Shown: positions 29,526-38,482 of the stretch, one piece after another
Layout: every line of letters begins with the position of its first letter
How positions within the stretch are numbered: the first letter of the stretch is position 1
From: Bacteroidota bacterium
GTDB lineage: Bacteria; Bacteroidota; Bacteroidia; Cytophagales; Cyclobacteriaceae
DNA: 52,406 bases
Direction of reading: 5' to 3'
Assembly (NCBI GenBank): GCA_024280115.1
Contig: JAJRQT010000038.1
Span: forward strand, 1 to 52,406
Position numbers and translations under genes: made by a program
The notes under the pieces: model-generated
Databases searched by the model: none
What the model was told of the DNA's origin: nothing
What the model saw: the letters and a program-made list of their open reading frames with translations, nothing else

Positions 29526-30899
29526 CTATAGGTTTATAATAAAAATCTGCTTGGTGCGAAATTTACCATCTTCCGATGTTACAATTCTATTATAAGCAAT
29601 TTTATTTCCATCATGTGACCATACAAGATTGCCTGGAGGAAATTCTGATGGTTGGGTCAGAGGCCTGGAAGTATTTGTTTCCAGGTCAAATACATAAATA
29701 CTTTTATCCAGGATGTAGCAGATCATTTTTCCGTTTGGATGCCATCGGTGATTTCCCTGGACATCCAATTTATGATTTGTAATTTGCTGTGGAGCACCCC
29801 CAAGTGGAGAAATGGTAAAAATTTGTGTCACACCATTAGCATCCTTTGCCAGGTATGCCAATTTACTTCCATCGCCGGAGCTGCGCACAATTCCCTGGCA
29901 TCCGGGATATTTAGCATTTTCAGTGTGAGTCAGCCTTCTTTGAACGCTTCCTTTTGGAGGCATTGGAAAAGTTGTTTTGGTGCCTTCCAGAGGACCATCC
30001 GGTCCTGCAATGGTAATATCTTCCGGGATATCGACAATAAATACCTCTTCCAGATCAACTCCATCTTTATCTTTTACTTTACCGATAAATGCCCTTGCTC
30101 TTTGCATTTCACTATTTTTATCTTTATAACCGGAAACTCCAACCCAGCTATCTCCGGCAGCATGACTTATTTCATCGCTGCCTGGAGTTGGGTTTGAAAC
30201 CACTTTTACAACAAGCGCACTGAACCACTCGCCCGATAAATTCTCACCGCTTTCATCCATTTCCACAGGAACAGGATTTCCGCTTTTTGAGACGCCGATT
30301 GTTCTTAGATTGTAGGTGACCCCGGTAGAATCTTCGAGGTGTTTTAAAATTGCATCATTGTAAGTATAGCCGATCCATCTTCCATCACCGCTCCACTCGT
30401 GACGGTGTGTGCCACCCCTCAATGCCCCTGGTGTATATGGGAAAATGACGTCCCTGGCATCCATAAAAATCGGAGTGCCGGGATTGGCGTCTTCCACAAT
30501 TACGCCGGTTCTGTGCCACTGCTGATAAGGGTTTTCTTCCGTAATATTGAGAAGCCCATGGATAAAAATCACTTTATTCTCAGTATGGCTGTAGCTTACA
30601 GCACCTACTCCCGGACCATAGGATTTATTTTGTGGCAATTCATAAAGAATTTTTATTTCTCCCGTCAATACATTTACTTTCTCGATTCGTGGGCAAGCTC
30701 CAATTCCTGCTTCAGGTATTCTTACATCATACACAAGCCATCTATCATCCGGGGAAAAGTTATCATTATTATCCAGATCATGGTTGTAGGACAAATCGTT
30801 GGTCAGTTGAATTTCTTCCGGAAATTTATTCGAAGAGCAAGATGATAATATTATACTCATGACAATAAATGGTTGGAAAATCAGGTAAATCTGTTTCAC
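29526..30899 (-). CDS. DUF3748/YidR-like propeller lipoprotein
   Basis: The 457-residue protein has a lipoprotein signal (MSIILSSC). The body is a TolB-like beta-propeller, with blades such as FSPDDRWLVYDVR, HEWSGDGRWIGYTY, RSSGDGSKLAYLAKD, HRWHPNGKMICYI and LVWSHDGNKIAYN. The segment with RGGTHRHEWSGDG and the overall length match the DUF3748 family, which includes E. coli YidR (family recalled from memory). The function is unknown; such proteins occur in carbohydrate-use clusters. It sits between two carbohydrate-active genes on the same strand, which supports a role in the same process. Confidence 0.75.
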   Translation of the reverse strand: MKQIYLIFQPFIVMSIILSSCSSNKFPEEIQLTNDLSYNHDLDNNDNFSPDDRWLVYDVRIPEAGIGACPRIEKVNVLTGEIKILYELPQNKSYGPGVGAVSYSHTENKVIFIHGLLNITEENPYQQWHRTGVIVEDANPGTPIFMDARDVIFPYTPGALRGGTHRHEWSGDGRWIGYTYNDAILKHLEDSTGVTYNLRTIGVSKSGNPVPVEMDESGENLSGEWFSALVVKVVSNPTPGSDEISHAAGDSWVGVSGYKDKNSEMQRARAFIGKVKDKDGVDLEEVFIVDIPEDITIAGPDGPLEGTKTTFPMPPKGSVQRRLTHTENAKYPGCQGIVRSSGDGSKLAYLAKDANGVTQIFTISPLGGAPQQITNHKLDVQGNHRWHPNGKMICYILDKSIYVFDLETNTSRPLTQPSEFPPGNLVWSHDGNKIAYNRIVTSEDGKFRTKQIFIINL

Positions 30900-30924
30900 A
30901 TTGGTAAAGGTTTATTATAAATAA

Positions 30925-30955
30925 AAAGTCCCACTTACATAATAAACAGGACTTT
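30925..30955 (-). terminator. Weak hairpin between cluster genes
   Basis: The arms AAAGTCC (30925-30931) and GGACTTT (30949-30955) pair over a 17-base loop. On the minus strand the stem is followed by a T-rich stretch. It lies in the 73-base gap behind the propeller/toroid gene and may partly end that transcript or separate it from the DUF3748-like gene. Confidence 0.4.
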
Positions 30956-30972
30956 AATTTTGGTGCTATTTT

Positions 30973-33210
30973 TTAGTTGGCCGGAGCGCTGATCACTCCA
31001 AGATATCTTCCCATCCAATATGGCAAAAGCCAAATATCCCCGGCGCTGTGCTCGGAAATTCCATTTCCACCAGTCCTGTCGAGGTTGAACATATTGCCAT
31101 TATGCCGCTGAACCGGTCTTTCATCAGGAGGCAATACTTCCTTTGTTGTCTGCCTTCTGAAATTTGGTTCCAAAAACTCTATGTCTTTTCTGTGCGAATT
31201 CACGATAACCCAATCAATTAAATCCATTGGGTGCTCTCTCAAATACCAGGCAGCCTCATCCAAATCAAATTCATTTGTACCCGTAAGCGCAGTAATTATA
31301 TTCCAGGCGCCCTCTTTTTCGGGTCTTTCAGCTTCCCAGTGATCGATAATAGCCTCTTTGAACTTAGCTTTCAGCGTGTCATTGAACGCGTAGTGATAAA
31401 GTCCCCAATATCCCACAAAATACATTTCATCATCCGAGTGATTCCACGAGCCTGAAAGCATTTTACTCAATTTATCTGCATCCTTAGGAACTTGTCCGAT
31501 TTGATCCATAGGACGCATCAGGTTTTCTAAATAGCCGTGATCATTCATCAATTCAAATGCTTTCGTTTTATACTTTTCTTTGCCGGTAAAGTGGTAAGCA
31601 GTTTGCAACATCCCGATGATATTGGATGAGTTGAGTTTTCTGTCACCATTCATAAGCGGCCTGGAATTTACATAGTCAGGATTCCATTTTCCCCATTGTG
31701 TGGGTTTTCCATCATAGTCAATCAGATACAGATCATTGCGCACGATGTGACTCATCAATGTGTCAATCAGCAAAACGGCTCGATCTTTTAAATCTGTATC
31801 TGCCATCAGGTCTGCGATTAAACTGAAGGCAAAGATATGCCCGATGGCTTCATCACTGCTGGTGGTGGATTTCCAATCCCACTCTGGATCGCTGGAGTGC
31901 TGCCACCTGTCCGGGTCATGTAAGCGTTCGATATATCCGCTTCGCTCAAAGGACCTGGAAGGAAATCCGGGGATGGGATTAATGCTAAACAATCTTTCCA
32001 TCGCATCTAAGGACTCTCTGCAGTTTTGTAATGCTTCATCCGACTTTGTTACTGAATATCTGTAGATTTCGCCCGCTATGTACATGGAGGTCCATAAGCC
32101 ATCGTTATCGGAATCACTTAAACGACCTGAATCGACATTCCCTTTTTCCATATTATCAAAACTTGCATTAAATCCGTTCCTTATATGTCTTTTACGGACT
32201 TGTTTCTCGTAGTATATGGCTTTGTCATAAAGGGTCATTTCTTTGAAGACAATCTTACCAAGACCGGATTCCGTAAGTATGAATACACTGTTGTCGCTTC
32301 CTTTTGATATGTGTTTGACTACATTATCAGGCAGCCATCGCTCTCCATTGTAATAGTTGAATTTGCCGTCGTCTTTCAACATAAATGCTCCTTTAGTAGA
32401 GCCGAACCAAAGATTTCCGTCAATCTCCGCAACAGCCGTAATTTCAGTCCAGGGCAATTTTGTGTTTATTCCGCCAATTTGTTTTGCAGTAGTGAGGTCC
32501 AGTTCCAGGTAACCGTCATTGGTACCGATGACAACTTTTCCATTAGCAATTGTTAAACAAGTAAAATCATTTCCTTCATAAACCTTTTTAAGGTTTTGCT
32601 GGTCTTTACTAAATGTGCTTATAGATTTTTTTCCTAGGATCCAGAATTTGTTATTTTTATCATCGTAATGAATGTCAATCAAATCATCGCCATCCATCTG
32701 GCCTTGCCATAGACTTCCTTTTTTAGATAAATATTCAATGGCTTTTCCATCGGAGATAAGAAAATCGAAATCATCTCCAGCTTCAAAAATAGAAGCATTG
32801 GACAAACTATGCTTTAGATACAATTTTCCTGCCCATGCATTGCTTAAAACAGCTTTATCATCGAGGTAAATAAACTGGTTCTGATAAATATCCATTGAAC
32901 TAATGTTTTTGTCAGTCAACGGGCGGTAGGATACATCGGGCTGAAGTTGCCCGGGATATAAAAACTGACCATCGTGGGTTCTCATCAATCCCTTGGACGA
33001 ATGGATTTGAACCACCCCATTTCGATCTTCAAAAACCTTATTCAGTGTAGTCCCTTCTTCATCGAGGAAATACTTAATACTAAGATCCTGCCTATAAGGG
33101 ACATCCTGGTAAACAGGTTGAGAATAATTTGATTTTTTTTCTGCCGGGGCAGCGCAGGAAACAAAAAATACGCTCGATAGAAAAAGAGATATATAGATGC
33201 TGTTCTTCAT
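30973..33210 (-). CDS. Lipoprotein with N-terminal propeller and C-terminal (alpha/alpha) toroid
   Basis: The 745-residue protein has a lipoprotein signal (SSVFFVSC). Residues of about 40-335 look like a two-component-regulator-type propeller (GNLWFGSTKGAFML; NSVFILTESGLGKIVF). From about 340 a helical toroid typical of six-hairpin glycosidases and lyases follows (DNDGLWTSMYIAGEIYRY; SSDEAIGHIFAFSLIADLM; NIIGMLQTAYHFTGKEKY; WLLPYWMGRYLG). It is probably a surface or periplasmic carbohydrate enzyme, but the catalytic residues are not identifiable by eye. It is the first gene of the minus-strand cluster, divergent from the beta-helix gene, with about 350 bases in between. Confidence 0.75.
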   Translation of the reverse strand: MKNSIYISLFLSSVFFVSCAAPAEKKSNYSQPVYQDVPYRQDLSIKYFLDEEGTTLNKVFEDRNGVVQIHSSKGLMRTHDGQFLYPGQLQPDVSYRPLTDKNISSMDIYQNQFIYLDDKAVLSNAWAGKLYLKHSLSNASIFEAGDDFDFLISDGKAIEYLSKKGSLWQGQMDGDDLIDIHYDDKNNKFWILGKKSISTFSKDQQNLKKVYEGNDFTCLTIANGKVVIGTNDGYLELDLTTAKQIGGINTKLPWTEITAVAEIDGNLWFGSTKGAFMLKDDGKFNYYNGERWLPDNVVKHISKGSDNSVFILTESGLGKIVFKEMTLYDKAIYYEKQVRKRHIRNGFNASFDNMEKGNVDSGRLSDSDNDGLWTSMYIAGEIYRYSVTKSDEALQNCRESLDAMERLFSINPIPGFPSRSFERSGYIERLHDPDRWQHSSDPEWDWKSTTSSDEAIGHIFAFSLIADLMADTDLKDRAVLLIDTLMSHIVRNDLYLIDYDGKPTQWGKWNPDYVNSRPLMNGDRKLNSSNIIGMLQTAYHFTGKEKYKTKAFELMNDHGYLENLMRPMDQIGQVPKDADKLSKMLSGSWNHSDDEMYFVGYWGLYHYAFNDTLKAKFKEAIIDHWEAERPEKEGAWNIITALTGTNEFDLDEAAWYLREHPMDLIDWVIVNSHRKDIEFLEPNFRRQTTKEVLPPDERPVQRHNGNMFNLDRTGGNGISEHSAGDIWLLPYWMGRYLGVISAPAN

Positions 33211-33558
33211 GAATTATATAATTATTTAAAAGTGGTTTGAATACTTACCTGTTATACTATTATCCAACTAAATCAGACTATTATAAACACTTCCAAAATA
33301 TATGATTAATTATAAATGGATTACGTTTATTCCTTATCGAAAATTGTCCAGGTTTACTTAGCCCAGATTGTAAGAATGATTTATTTATAAATCTCTGTTG
33401 CTAGATAAGGTTCAAGTTCTGTTGTCTCCCAAAACATGGCTTTTATATTAAAATATAAACCGGTAAAAATTGATATTATTTTGTTAAATCGATCCAAATA
33501 AAGGATATTAAAACTTAGTCGTGATTTGGCAATTAATTAAAATTTTAAGAGGTCTATT
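33211..33558. other. Divergent promoter region, 348 bases
   Basis: This A/T-rich region lies between the divergent propeller/toroid (-) and beta-helix (+) genes and must hold both promoters. No good TAnnTTTG box was found on either strand. An AAGAGGT sequence 6 bases before the ATG at 33559 is an unusually clear ribosome-binding site for this genome. Confidence 0.4.
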
Positions 33559-34776
33559 ATGAAAAAACAAATTGTTAATTTATTCTTCCCCGCATTGCTT
33601 GTCCTTACTGCAATTATTTATTTTTCTTTTCAGAATAAGGCTGATTTTTCTTCTCAAAATCAAAATTTCAAACTTCCCGGAGCAAGACCTTATATTGAGG
33701 CCAGCGCTTATTCGAGCTTACAAAATGCAATAGATGCACTTCCTGATGATGGTGGCGTCGTTCGCATTCCTCCCGGAGTATTTGAGATTTATAAGCCACT
33801 GATCATCAATAAACCGGATGTTCTGTTAGAAGGCGCCGGAACAGCAACTCATATAAAAAATATGAATACGGAAGGTGAGCCTGCACTTATTATTCAACAT
33901 CGGGACAAAGAAGAAAACCGCGAATCGGAATTATGGCGGGTAAGCTTATCAAATTTTCGCATTACCGGAAACGAAAAGAGCGGACACGGCATTGAAGCGA
34001 GAAGGATTAATGAAATATTTATAAATGGCATAACCGTCAGCTACCATGGTGGTGATGGAATAAAGCTTTATTACTGTTACGAAGATCCTCGCATCAGCAA
34101 TTCTTTGATTACTTATAATAAAGGAACAGGGTTGAACCTGATCGGCTGCCATGATATCATTGTTTCAGCCAATCAATTTGAGGAAAACATGGATGCTCTG
34201 CGTTGTATAGACGGATTTAATTTGTGTATGACGGGCAATAATCTTGATGATCACCTGGGAAATGGCGTTGTGATTGAAAATACCTATGGGTCAGTTTTGT
34301 CAGGAAATATGATCGAGGAATGTGAGGGTACAGCTGTTATTCTCGACAAGGATTGCTACGGTATCACGATCAGCGCTAATGTGATTGCTCATAATGTCAC
34401 AGGAGGAGTTGATCTTCGCGATGCCCATGGTTGTGCTGTGAGTGCTAACACATTTACTATTATGGGAAAAGATGCACTTGTCATCGGTCCAAAAAGTGGA
34501 AGGATTACCGTATCGGGAAATAATTTTTCCAATAGTTACATCGGCGATGATAAAATCAAACGCCTTGAAGATGATATAAATGCAGGGGGGATTGTTTTTG
34601 AGGGGACTACGGATATTTGCGTTGTGGGAAACCTGTTCTCATCCGTGCGTCCTAAAGCTTTGGTGCTGAAAGGTAAATTAAGTGAACATGTCAATTTTTC
34701 GGGGAATGTTATTACTGATGCGCCAAGCGACCAGGAAGATCTGAAAAAATCCATTGTAGAGAATAACCTGAATTAA
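33559..34776 (+). CDS. Secreted right-handed beta-helix protein (pectate-lyase-like)
   Basis: The 405-residue protein has an N-terminal signal or anchor (LFFPALLVLTAIIYFSF). From residue 50 it has the start of a pectate-lyase-like helix (YSSLQNAIDALPDDGGVVRI, then PPGVFEI). Many turns follow with repeated I-x-x-N or I-x-G-N steps (IIVSANQFEENMDAL; LSGNMIEECEGTAVIL; ITISANVIAHNVTGGVDL; ITVSGNNFSNS). Such proteins are polysaccharide lyases, epimerases or hydrolases; the catalytic residues are not evident. Divergence from the minus-strand cluster suggests it belongs to the same polysaccharide pathway. Confidence 0.85.
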   Translation: MKKQIVNLFFPALLVLTAIIYFSFQNKADFSSQNQNFKLPGARPYIEASAYSSLQNAIDALPDDGGVVRIPPGVFEIYKPLIINKPDVLLEGAGTATHIKNMNTEGEPALIIQHRDKEENRESELWRVSLSNFRITGNEKSGHGIEARRINEIFINGITVSYHGGDGIKLYYCYEDPRISNSLITYNKGTGLNLIGCHDIIVSANQFEENMDALRCIDGFNLCMTGNNLDDHLGNGVVIENTYGSVLSGNMIEECEGTAVILDKDCYGITISANVIAHNVTGGVDLRDAHGCAVSANTFTIMGKDALVIGPKSGRITVSGNNFSNSYIGDDKIKRLEDDINAGGIVFEGTTDICVVGNLFSSVRPKALVLKGKLSEHVNFSGNVITDAPSDQEDLKKSIVENNLN

Positions 34777-34989
34777 AGCTTGGGGATTTCCAAATAGGCT
34801 CCTTTATGAATTTTGGTTCTACCACATCTTTGTGGAAAATAACAATACTGGATTATTCAACTAATTCATGAATGCTTAATTGCGGGAATGAAATAAAACG
34901 CAGACGTAATTTACAGGGTGTTAATAATTTACAAATAGCAATTTTTCAAGCGTTCTTGCATTGTATCATTGTCGTATTTCAAGCAGGTT

Positions 34990-35748
34990 TTAGAAACTTT
35001 CGATTACACTGTTATACTTCTCAATGATATACTCAGAAGACGAGTTGTCAATGACTTTCTGCAATTTTAATTTTAAATCCTCAACAGCAGCAGGCTCCAT
35101 CCAATCCTTGTTAATTAAAATTGAGCTGGAAACAAGGTCAGTCAATCTTTCGAGATCTGATTTCTCGAATGTGGTAGATTTTTCCTGGATTCCCAAAACA
35201 TATAATATCATGTTTAAATGCTTGTATTGTATTGAAAGAAAACCCGATTGCATTTTAATATCTTCCTCATCAATCGATTCATTGATTTGAAATCCAATAT
35301 CCAACATATTTTGAGTTATGGTTAAACCAAAGATATAAAGGTCAATCAATTCCTTATTGTAGTACTGTTCCCTGGTATGGAGATCTGTGTAAATGCGTAG
35401 CAGATGTTTATGGATATTAACATATGGTTGGATTATATGGGCTTTTTGTTGCAGCGAAAGTGTATCCTCTAATAAAAAATCTAAATTGTCAAGGTTGATT
35501 ATTCTATCGAAATACATTCCTGATCGTTTGCTGGTTTTTTTTGGCAATGACAAAGGTTTTGCATACTTAATATCATCCAGCACACCACAGGCCTCATTAT
35601 AATCTTCAAAGCTCCATACCCTTAAGAAATCCGGCATGCCTAAATTTTTATATTCTTCAGCGGTTAAAGAGTGATCTTTATCGTATAACTTTTCGCATGA
35701 ACTGGTTATTAACAGGAGCATTAAAAAATATAAATAGGTGAACTTCAT
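34990..35748 (-). CDS. Lipoprotein of unknown function
   Basis: The protein has 252 residues from the ATG at 35748. A longer frame begins at 35775, but the lipobox LLITSSC fits the inner start. After the Cys the protein is mostly helical (DILMNL-type segments, ERLTDLVSSSILINKDW) with no recognisable motif. It is probably anchored in the inner or outer membrane facing the periplasm. It is convergent with the beta-helix gene and divergent from the gene at 35896. I do not recognise a family. Confidence 0.7.
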   Translation of the reverse strand: MKFTYLYFLMLLLITSSCEKLYDKDHSLTAEEYKNLGMPDFLRVWSFEDYNEACGVLDDIKYAKPLSLPKKTSKRSGMYFDRIINLDNLDFLLEDTLSLQQKAHIIQPYVNIHKHLLRIYTDLHTREQYYNKELIDLYIFGLTITQNMLDIGFQINESIDEEDIKMQSGFLSIQYKHLNMILYVLGIQEKSTTFEKSDLERLTDLVSSSILINKDWMEPAAVEDLKLKLQKVIDNSSSEYIIEKYNSVIESF

Positions 35749-35895
35749 AGTACTTAAAGCTTTGTCGATTTTCAATATTAAAACAATTAGCAGATAATTC
35801 AGATTTTTCTTAAAATTGTATGGAAATATTAAGATTTATAGTGATGTTTGGAAACTTTTAATGCAAATCAAATATTGATTTTTAAAACTTAGCCT

Positions 35896-36453
35896 ATGAA
35901 AGTCAAAGGCACAATTCTTTCTTCGATACAAGGGTTTGTTAAAGAAAATTTTCCAAATCGGTATGAGGATTGGATAAATGGTCTGAATGCCACTTCCAAA
36001 AAGTTTTTCACCAGCTCAATAATGGCAGCAGATTGGTATGATTACCAGGATGGTTTTATTGAACCTTCGGTGTTGGTGGCCAAAATGTTTTATAACAATG
36101 ACCTGAAAAAATCGGGGAAGGAAGTTGGCAGGTACAGCGCTGAGGTAGGATTAAAAGGAATTTATAAAGTCTTTGTATTTGTTGCAAAACCACAATTCAT
36201 CATAAAAAGGGGAGGTAAAATTTTATCTTCATTTTACAATCCGTCAGCTTTAAAAATAGGCGAGGAGCGTCTAAAAGGTGTGGATGTTCACGTAACTTCA
36301 TTTCCTGATATCACTGAGATTGCAGAGTACAGAATTGCCGGGTGGATGGAAAAGGCACTTGAGATTTGCGGTGTGAAGAATATTTCCATTGAAATCACCG
36401 AGTCTTTAGTTCTGGGTGATGAAAGGACAACTTACGTGGTAAATTGGGAATGA
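35896..36453 (+). CDS. Small conserved protein (heme-NO-binding/DUF2378-like)
   Basis: The 185-residue cytosolic protein starts MKVKGTILSSIQGFVKENF. The N-terminus (M-K-x-K-G-T then a helix of the type FVKENFP) resembles the start of heme-NO-binding/V4R-like and DUF2378 proteins. The C-terminal half has alternating strands (VDVHVTSFPD; YRIAGWMEKALEICGVKNI; ISIEITESLV) consistent with that fold. I see no candidate heme histidine or cysteine cluster with confidence. The assignment is tentative and the role unknown. Confidence 0.55.
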   Translation: MKVKGTILSSIQGFVKENFPNRYEDWINGLNATSKKFFTSSIMAADWYDYQDGFIEPSVLVAKMFYNNDLKKSGKEVGRYSAEVGLKGIYKVFVFVAKPQFIIKRGGKILSSFYNPSALKIGEERLKGVDVHVTSFPDITEIAEYRIAGWMEKALEICGVKNISIEITESLVLGDERTTYVVNWE

Positions 36454-36514
36454 TAATTACCCTGATATGGAGTAATAATGCTTAATTCTTCGTGTAAATC
36501 TCCATCACTTTTTT

Positions 36515-36603
36515 CAATGCCGTTATGTTAAGCACCTATTATCCCTCTCTGGAGAGGGTGCAGGGAGAGGTAAGACAATAATCACCTTAACTAAACGACA
36601 TTG
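36515..36603. mobile_element. MITE-like element, copy 1
   Basis: This 89-bp element is bounded by 18-bp inverted repeats: CAATGCCGTTATGTTAAG (36515-36532) and CTTAACTAAACGACATTG (36586-36603), complementary at 15 of 18 positions. The core contains CCTCTCTGGAGAGGG, a palindrome. A second copy in inverted orientation is at 47369-47480. It has no coding capacity. It ends about 30 bases before the -7 box of cobT. Confidence 0.7.
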
Positions 36604-36633
36604 ACTTGTGTTTTATTAATTTCAGGGACATTT

Positions 36634-36641
36634 TATCTTTG
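36634..36641 (+). promoter_or_regulatory. Probable -7 box of the cobTSC operon (TATCTTTG)
   Basis: TATCTTTG fits the Bacteroidota -7 consensus TAnnTTTG and would start transcription about 25 bases before the cobT ATG at 36672. The best -33 TTG (36606-36608) is 25 bases away, longer than usual, so the promoter is only partly supported. Confidence 0.45.
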
Positions 36642-36671
36642 TCACCACACATTCAAAATTATTAGTTTCAC

Positions 36672-37706
36672 ATGAAACCATTTATAATCAAACCTATTGG
36701 AAAAGACCTTTATACTCAATTGCAACATAAAATAAACGCCAAAACAAAGCCATTGGGTGCATTGGGTGATCTGGAAGAAATAGCGATTAAAATTGGACAG
36801 ATCCAGTGCACTGAAACCCCAATACTGACCAGGCCTACGATAATCGTATTTGCTGGAGATCATGGAATCGCGCAGGAAGGTGTAAGCGCTTATCCCCAGG
36901 AGGTTACCTTTCAGATGGTCATGAATTTTTTAGGGAATGGTGCTGCCATTAATGTGTTTTGTAATCAATATGGTATTGATTTGAAGGTTGTGGATGCAGG
37001 GGTGAATTTTGATTTCTCCGAACACTCCAATCTTATTAATGCTAAGATTGCGAAAGGGACCAAAAGTTTCCTCAGGGAGCCTGCCATGACTGATTCGGAA
37101 TGTGGGGAAGCTATTAACAAGGGAGCTGAAATATGTTCAGAAATCCATAAAAATGGATCGAATATTATAGGTTTTGGTGAAATGGGCATTGGGAATACCT
37201 CAGCGGCAAGCCTGGTGATGAGTAAGATATGTAATCTGCCGGTTTCCGTATGTGTTGGCAGGGGGACAGGGCTGGATGATGAGCAACTAAAGAACAAGAT
37301 TGACATACTGGAAAAAGCTGCTAAAGTCCATGAAGTAAGTAGGCCATTGGAAATATTGAGGACATATGGTGGATTTGAAATGGCCATGATGTATGGAGCC
37401 ATGGTGAAAGCTGCAGAGCTTGGGATGGTTGTATTGGTGGATGGATTTATTGCAACATCTGTCTTTTTAGTTGCTAATGCCATACATTCTGAGATTATGG
37501 ATTATTCAATCTTTTGTCATCAATCGGATGAACATGGACATGCCAGAATGTTAGAGTTTTTAAAAGTGAAGCCAATATTGAAATTAGGACTGAGATTAGG
37601 GGAGGGGACAGGTTGCGCTTTGGCCTACCCGGTAATTAAATCTTCCGTTGCTTTTTTAAATGAAATGGCGAGTTTTGAATCTGCTGATGTCTCTCAGAAA
37701 GAATGA
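36672..37706 (+). CDS. cobT: Nicotinate-nucleotide--dimethylbenzimidazole phosphoribosyltransferase
   Basis: The 344-residue enzyme forms alpha-ribazole 5'-phosphate for the lower ligand of cobalamin. Its signatures are TKPLGALGDLE near the N-terminus, FAGDHGIAQEGVSAYPQEVT, GFGEMGIGNTSAAS, and the C-terminal LGEGTGCALAYP carrying the catalytic Glu (about E311). Length is normal. The 3' end overlaps cobS by 4 bases (ATGA), so the genes are translationally coupled. No cobalamin riboswitch is visible in the 218 bases upstream, which instead hold a MITE-like element. Confidence 0.96.
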   Translation: MKPFIIKPIGKDLYTQLQHKINAKTKPLGALGDLEEIAIKIGQIQCTETPILTRPTIIVFAGDHGIAQEGVSAYPQEVTFQMVMNFLGNGAAINVFCNQYGIDLKVVDAGVNFDFSEHSNLINAKIAKGTKSFLREPAMTDSECGEAINKGAEICSEIHKNGSNIIGFGEMGIGNTSAASLVMSKICNLPVSVCVGRGTGLDDEQLKNKIDILEKAAKVHEVSRPLEILRTYGGFEMAMMYGAMVKAAELGMVVLVDGFIATSVFLVANAIHSEIMDYSIFCHQSDEHGHARMLEFLKVKPILKLGLRLGEGTGCALAYPVIKSSVAFLNEMASFESADVSQKE

Positions 37707-38482
37707 AAAATGAGTTGAAGATATTTTTCACTGCGCTAATGTTCTTTACCCGCATCCCGTGCTCGGCATGGGTGGGTTACACGCCTGAATATTTAGAGAG
37801 ATCGACCAGGTATTTTCCATTAATCGGATTCATCGTTGGCTCGATCTCCGGCGGAGTATTTTATCTGTCGCAATTGTTTTTGCCTGTTTCTATCAGCTTA
37901 GTATTATCGATGCTGGCAGGCATTCTTACTACAGGCGCTTTCCATGAAGATGGCCTTGCAGATGTTTGCGATGGCTTTGGAGGTGGATGGACAAAAGAGA
38001 AGATTCTGGAGATTATGAAAGACAGTCGCATTGGAACCTATGGTGTTATCGGCCTGGTTTTGATTTTACTTTCAAAGTATCTGTTGTCTCTGGAATTGGC
38101 TGGAATTTCGACCATTTATTTAATAGGAGTTATTTTTCTGGGACATATATTGAGCAGACTCAATGCGGCAACAGTTATTTTATTTTTCGAGTATTCTCGC
38201 GAAGATGCAACAAGTAAGGTAAAACCGGTTGCAAAAAAGTTGAGGTTGTCAGATTATATTGTCGCCCTAGCAATTGGTTTAATTCCACTGGTTGGGATGG
38301 CTTATTATTTGAGCTTTCTCATTGTATTTATTATCGTTCCTCTGATAATTCTAATGATTTATTTAGGCCGCTATTTTAATAAATGGATTGGTGGATTTAC
38401 AGGTGATTGTCTTGGGACGGTGCAACAATTAAGTGAAATAGTGATCTACATCTTTATGTTAGCTATATGGAAATATATTTAG
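37703..38482 (+). CDS. cobS: Adenosylcobinamide-GDP ribazoletransferase (cobalamin synthase)
   Basis: This 259-residue inner-membrane enzyme joins GDP-cobinamide and alpha-ribazole. The family block GAFHEDGLADVCDGFGGG is intact, followed by KDSRIGTYGV. The tail GGFTGDCLGTVQQLSEI is the second conserved block. Several hydrophobic helices are evident. It starts with ATGA overlap to cobT and overlaps cobC by 16 bases. Confidence 0.95.
   Translation: MKNELKIFFTALMFFTRIPCSAWVGYTPEYLERSTRYFPLIGFIVGSISGGVFYLSQLFLPVSISLVLSMLAGILTTGAFHEDGLADVCDGFGGGWTKEKILEIMKDSRIGTYGVIGLVLILLSKYLLSLELAGISTIYLIGVIFLGHILSRLNAATVILFFEYSREDATSKVKPVAKKLRLSDYIVALAIGLIPLVGMAYYLSFLIVFIIVPLIILMIYLGRYFNKWIGGFTGDCLGTVQQLSEIVIYIFMLAIWKYI

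Noticed and set aside
36454..36671. Cobalamin riboswitch upstream of cobT
   Set aside because: No B12-box-like conserved segment was found, and a MITE-like element occupies much of the space.
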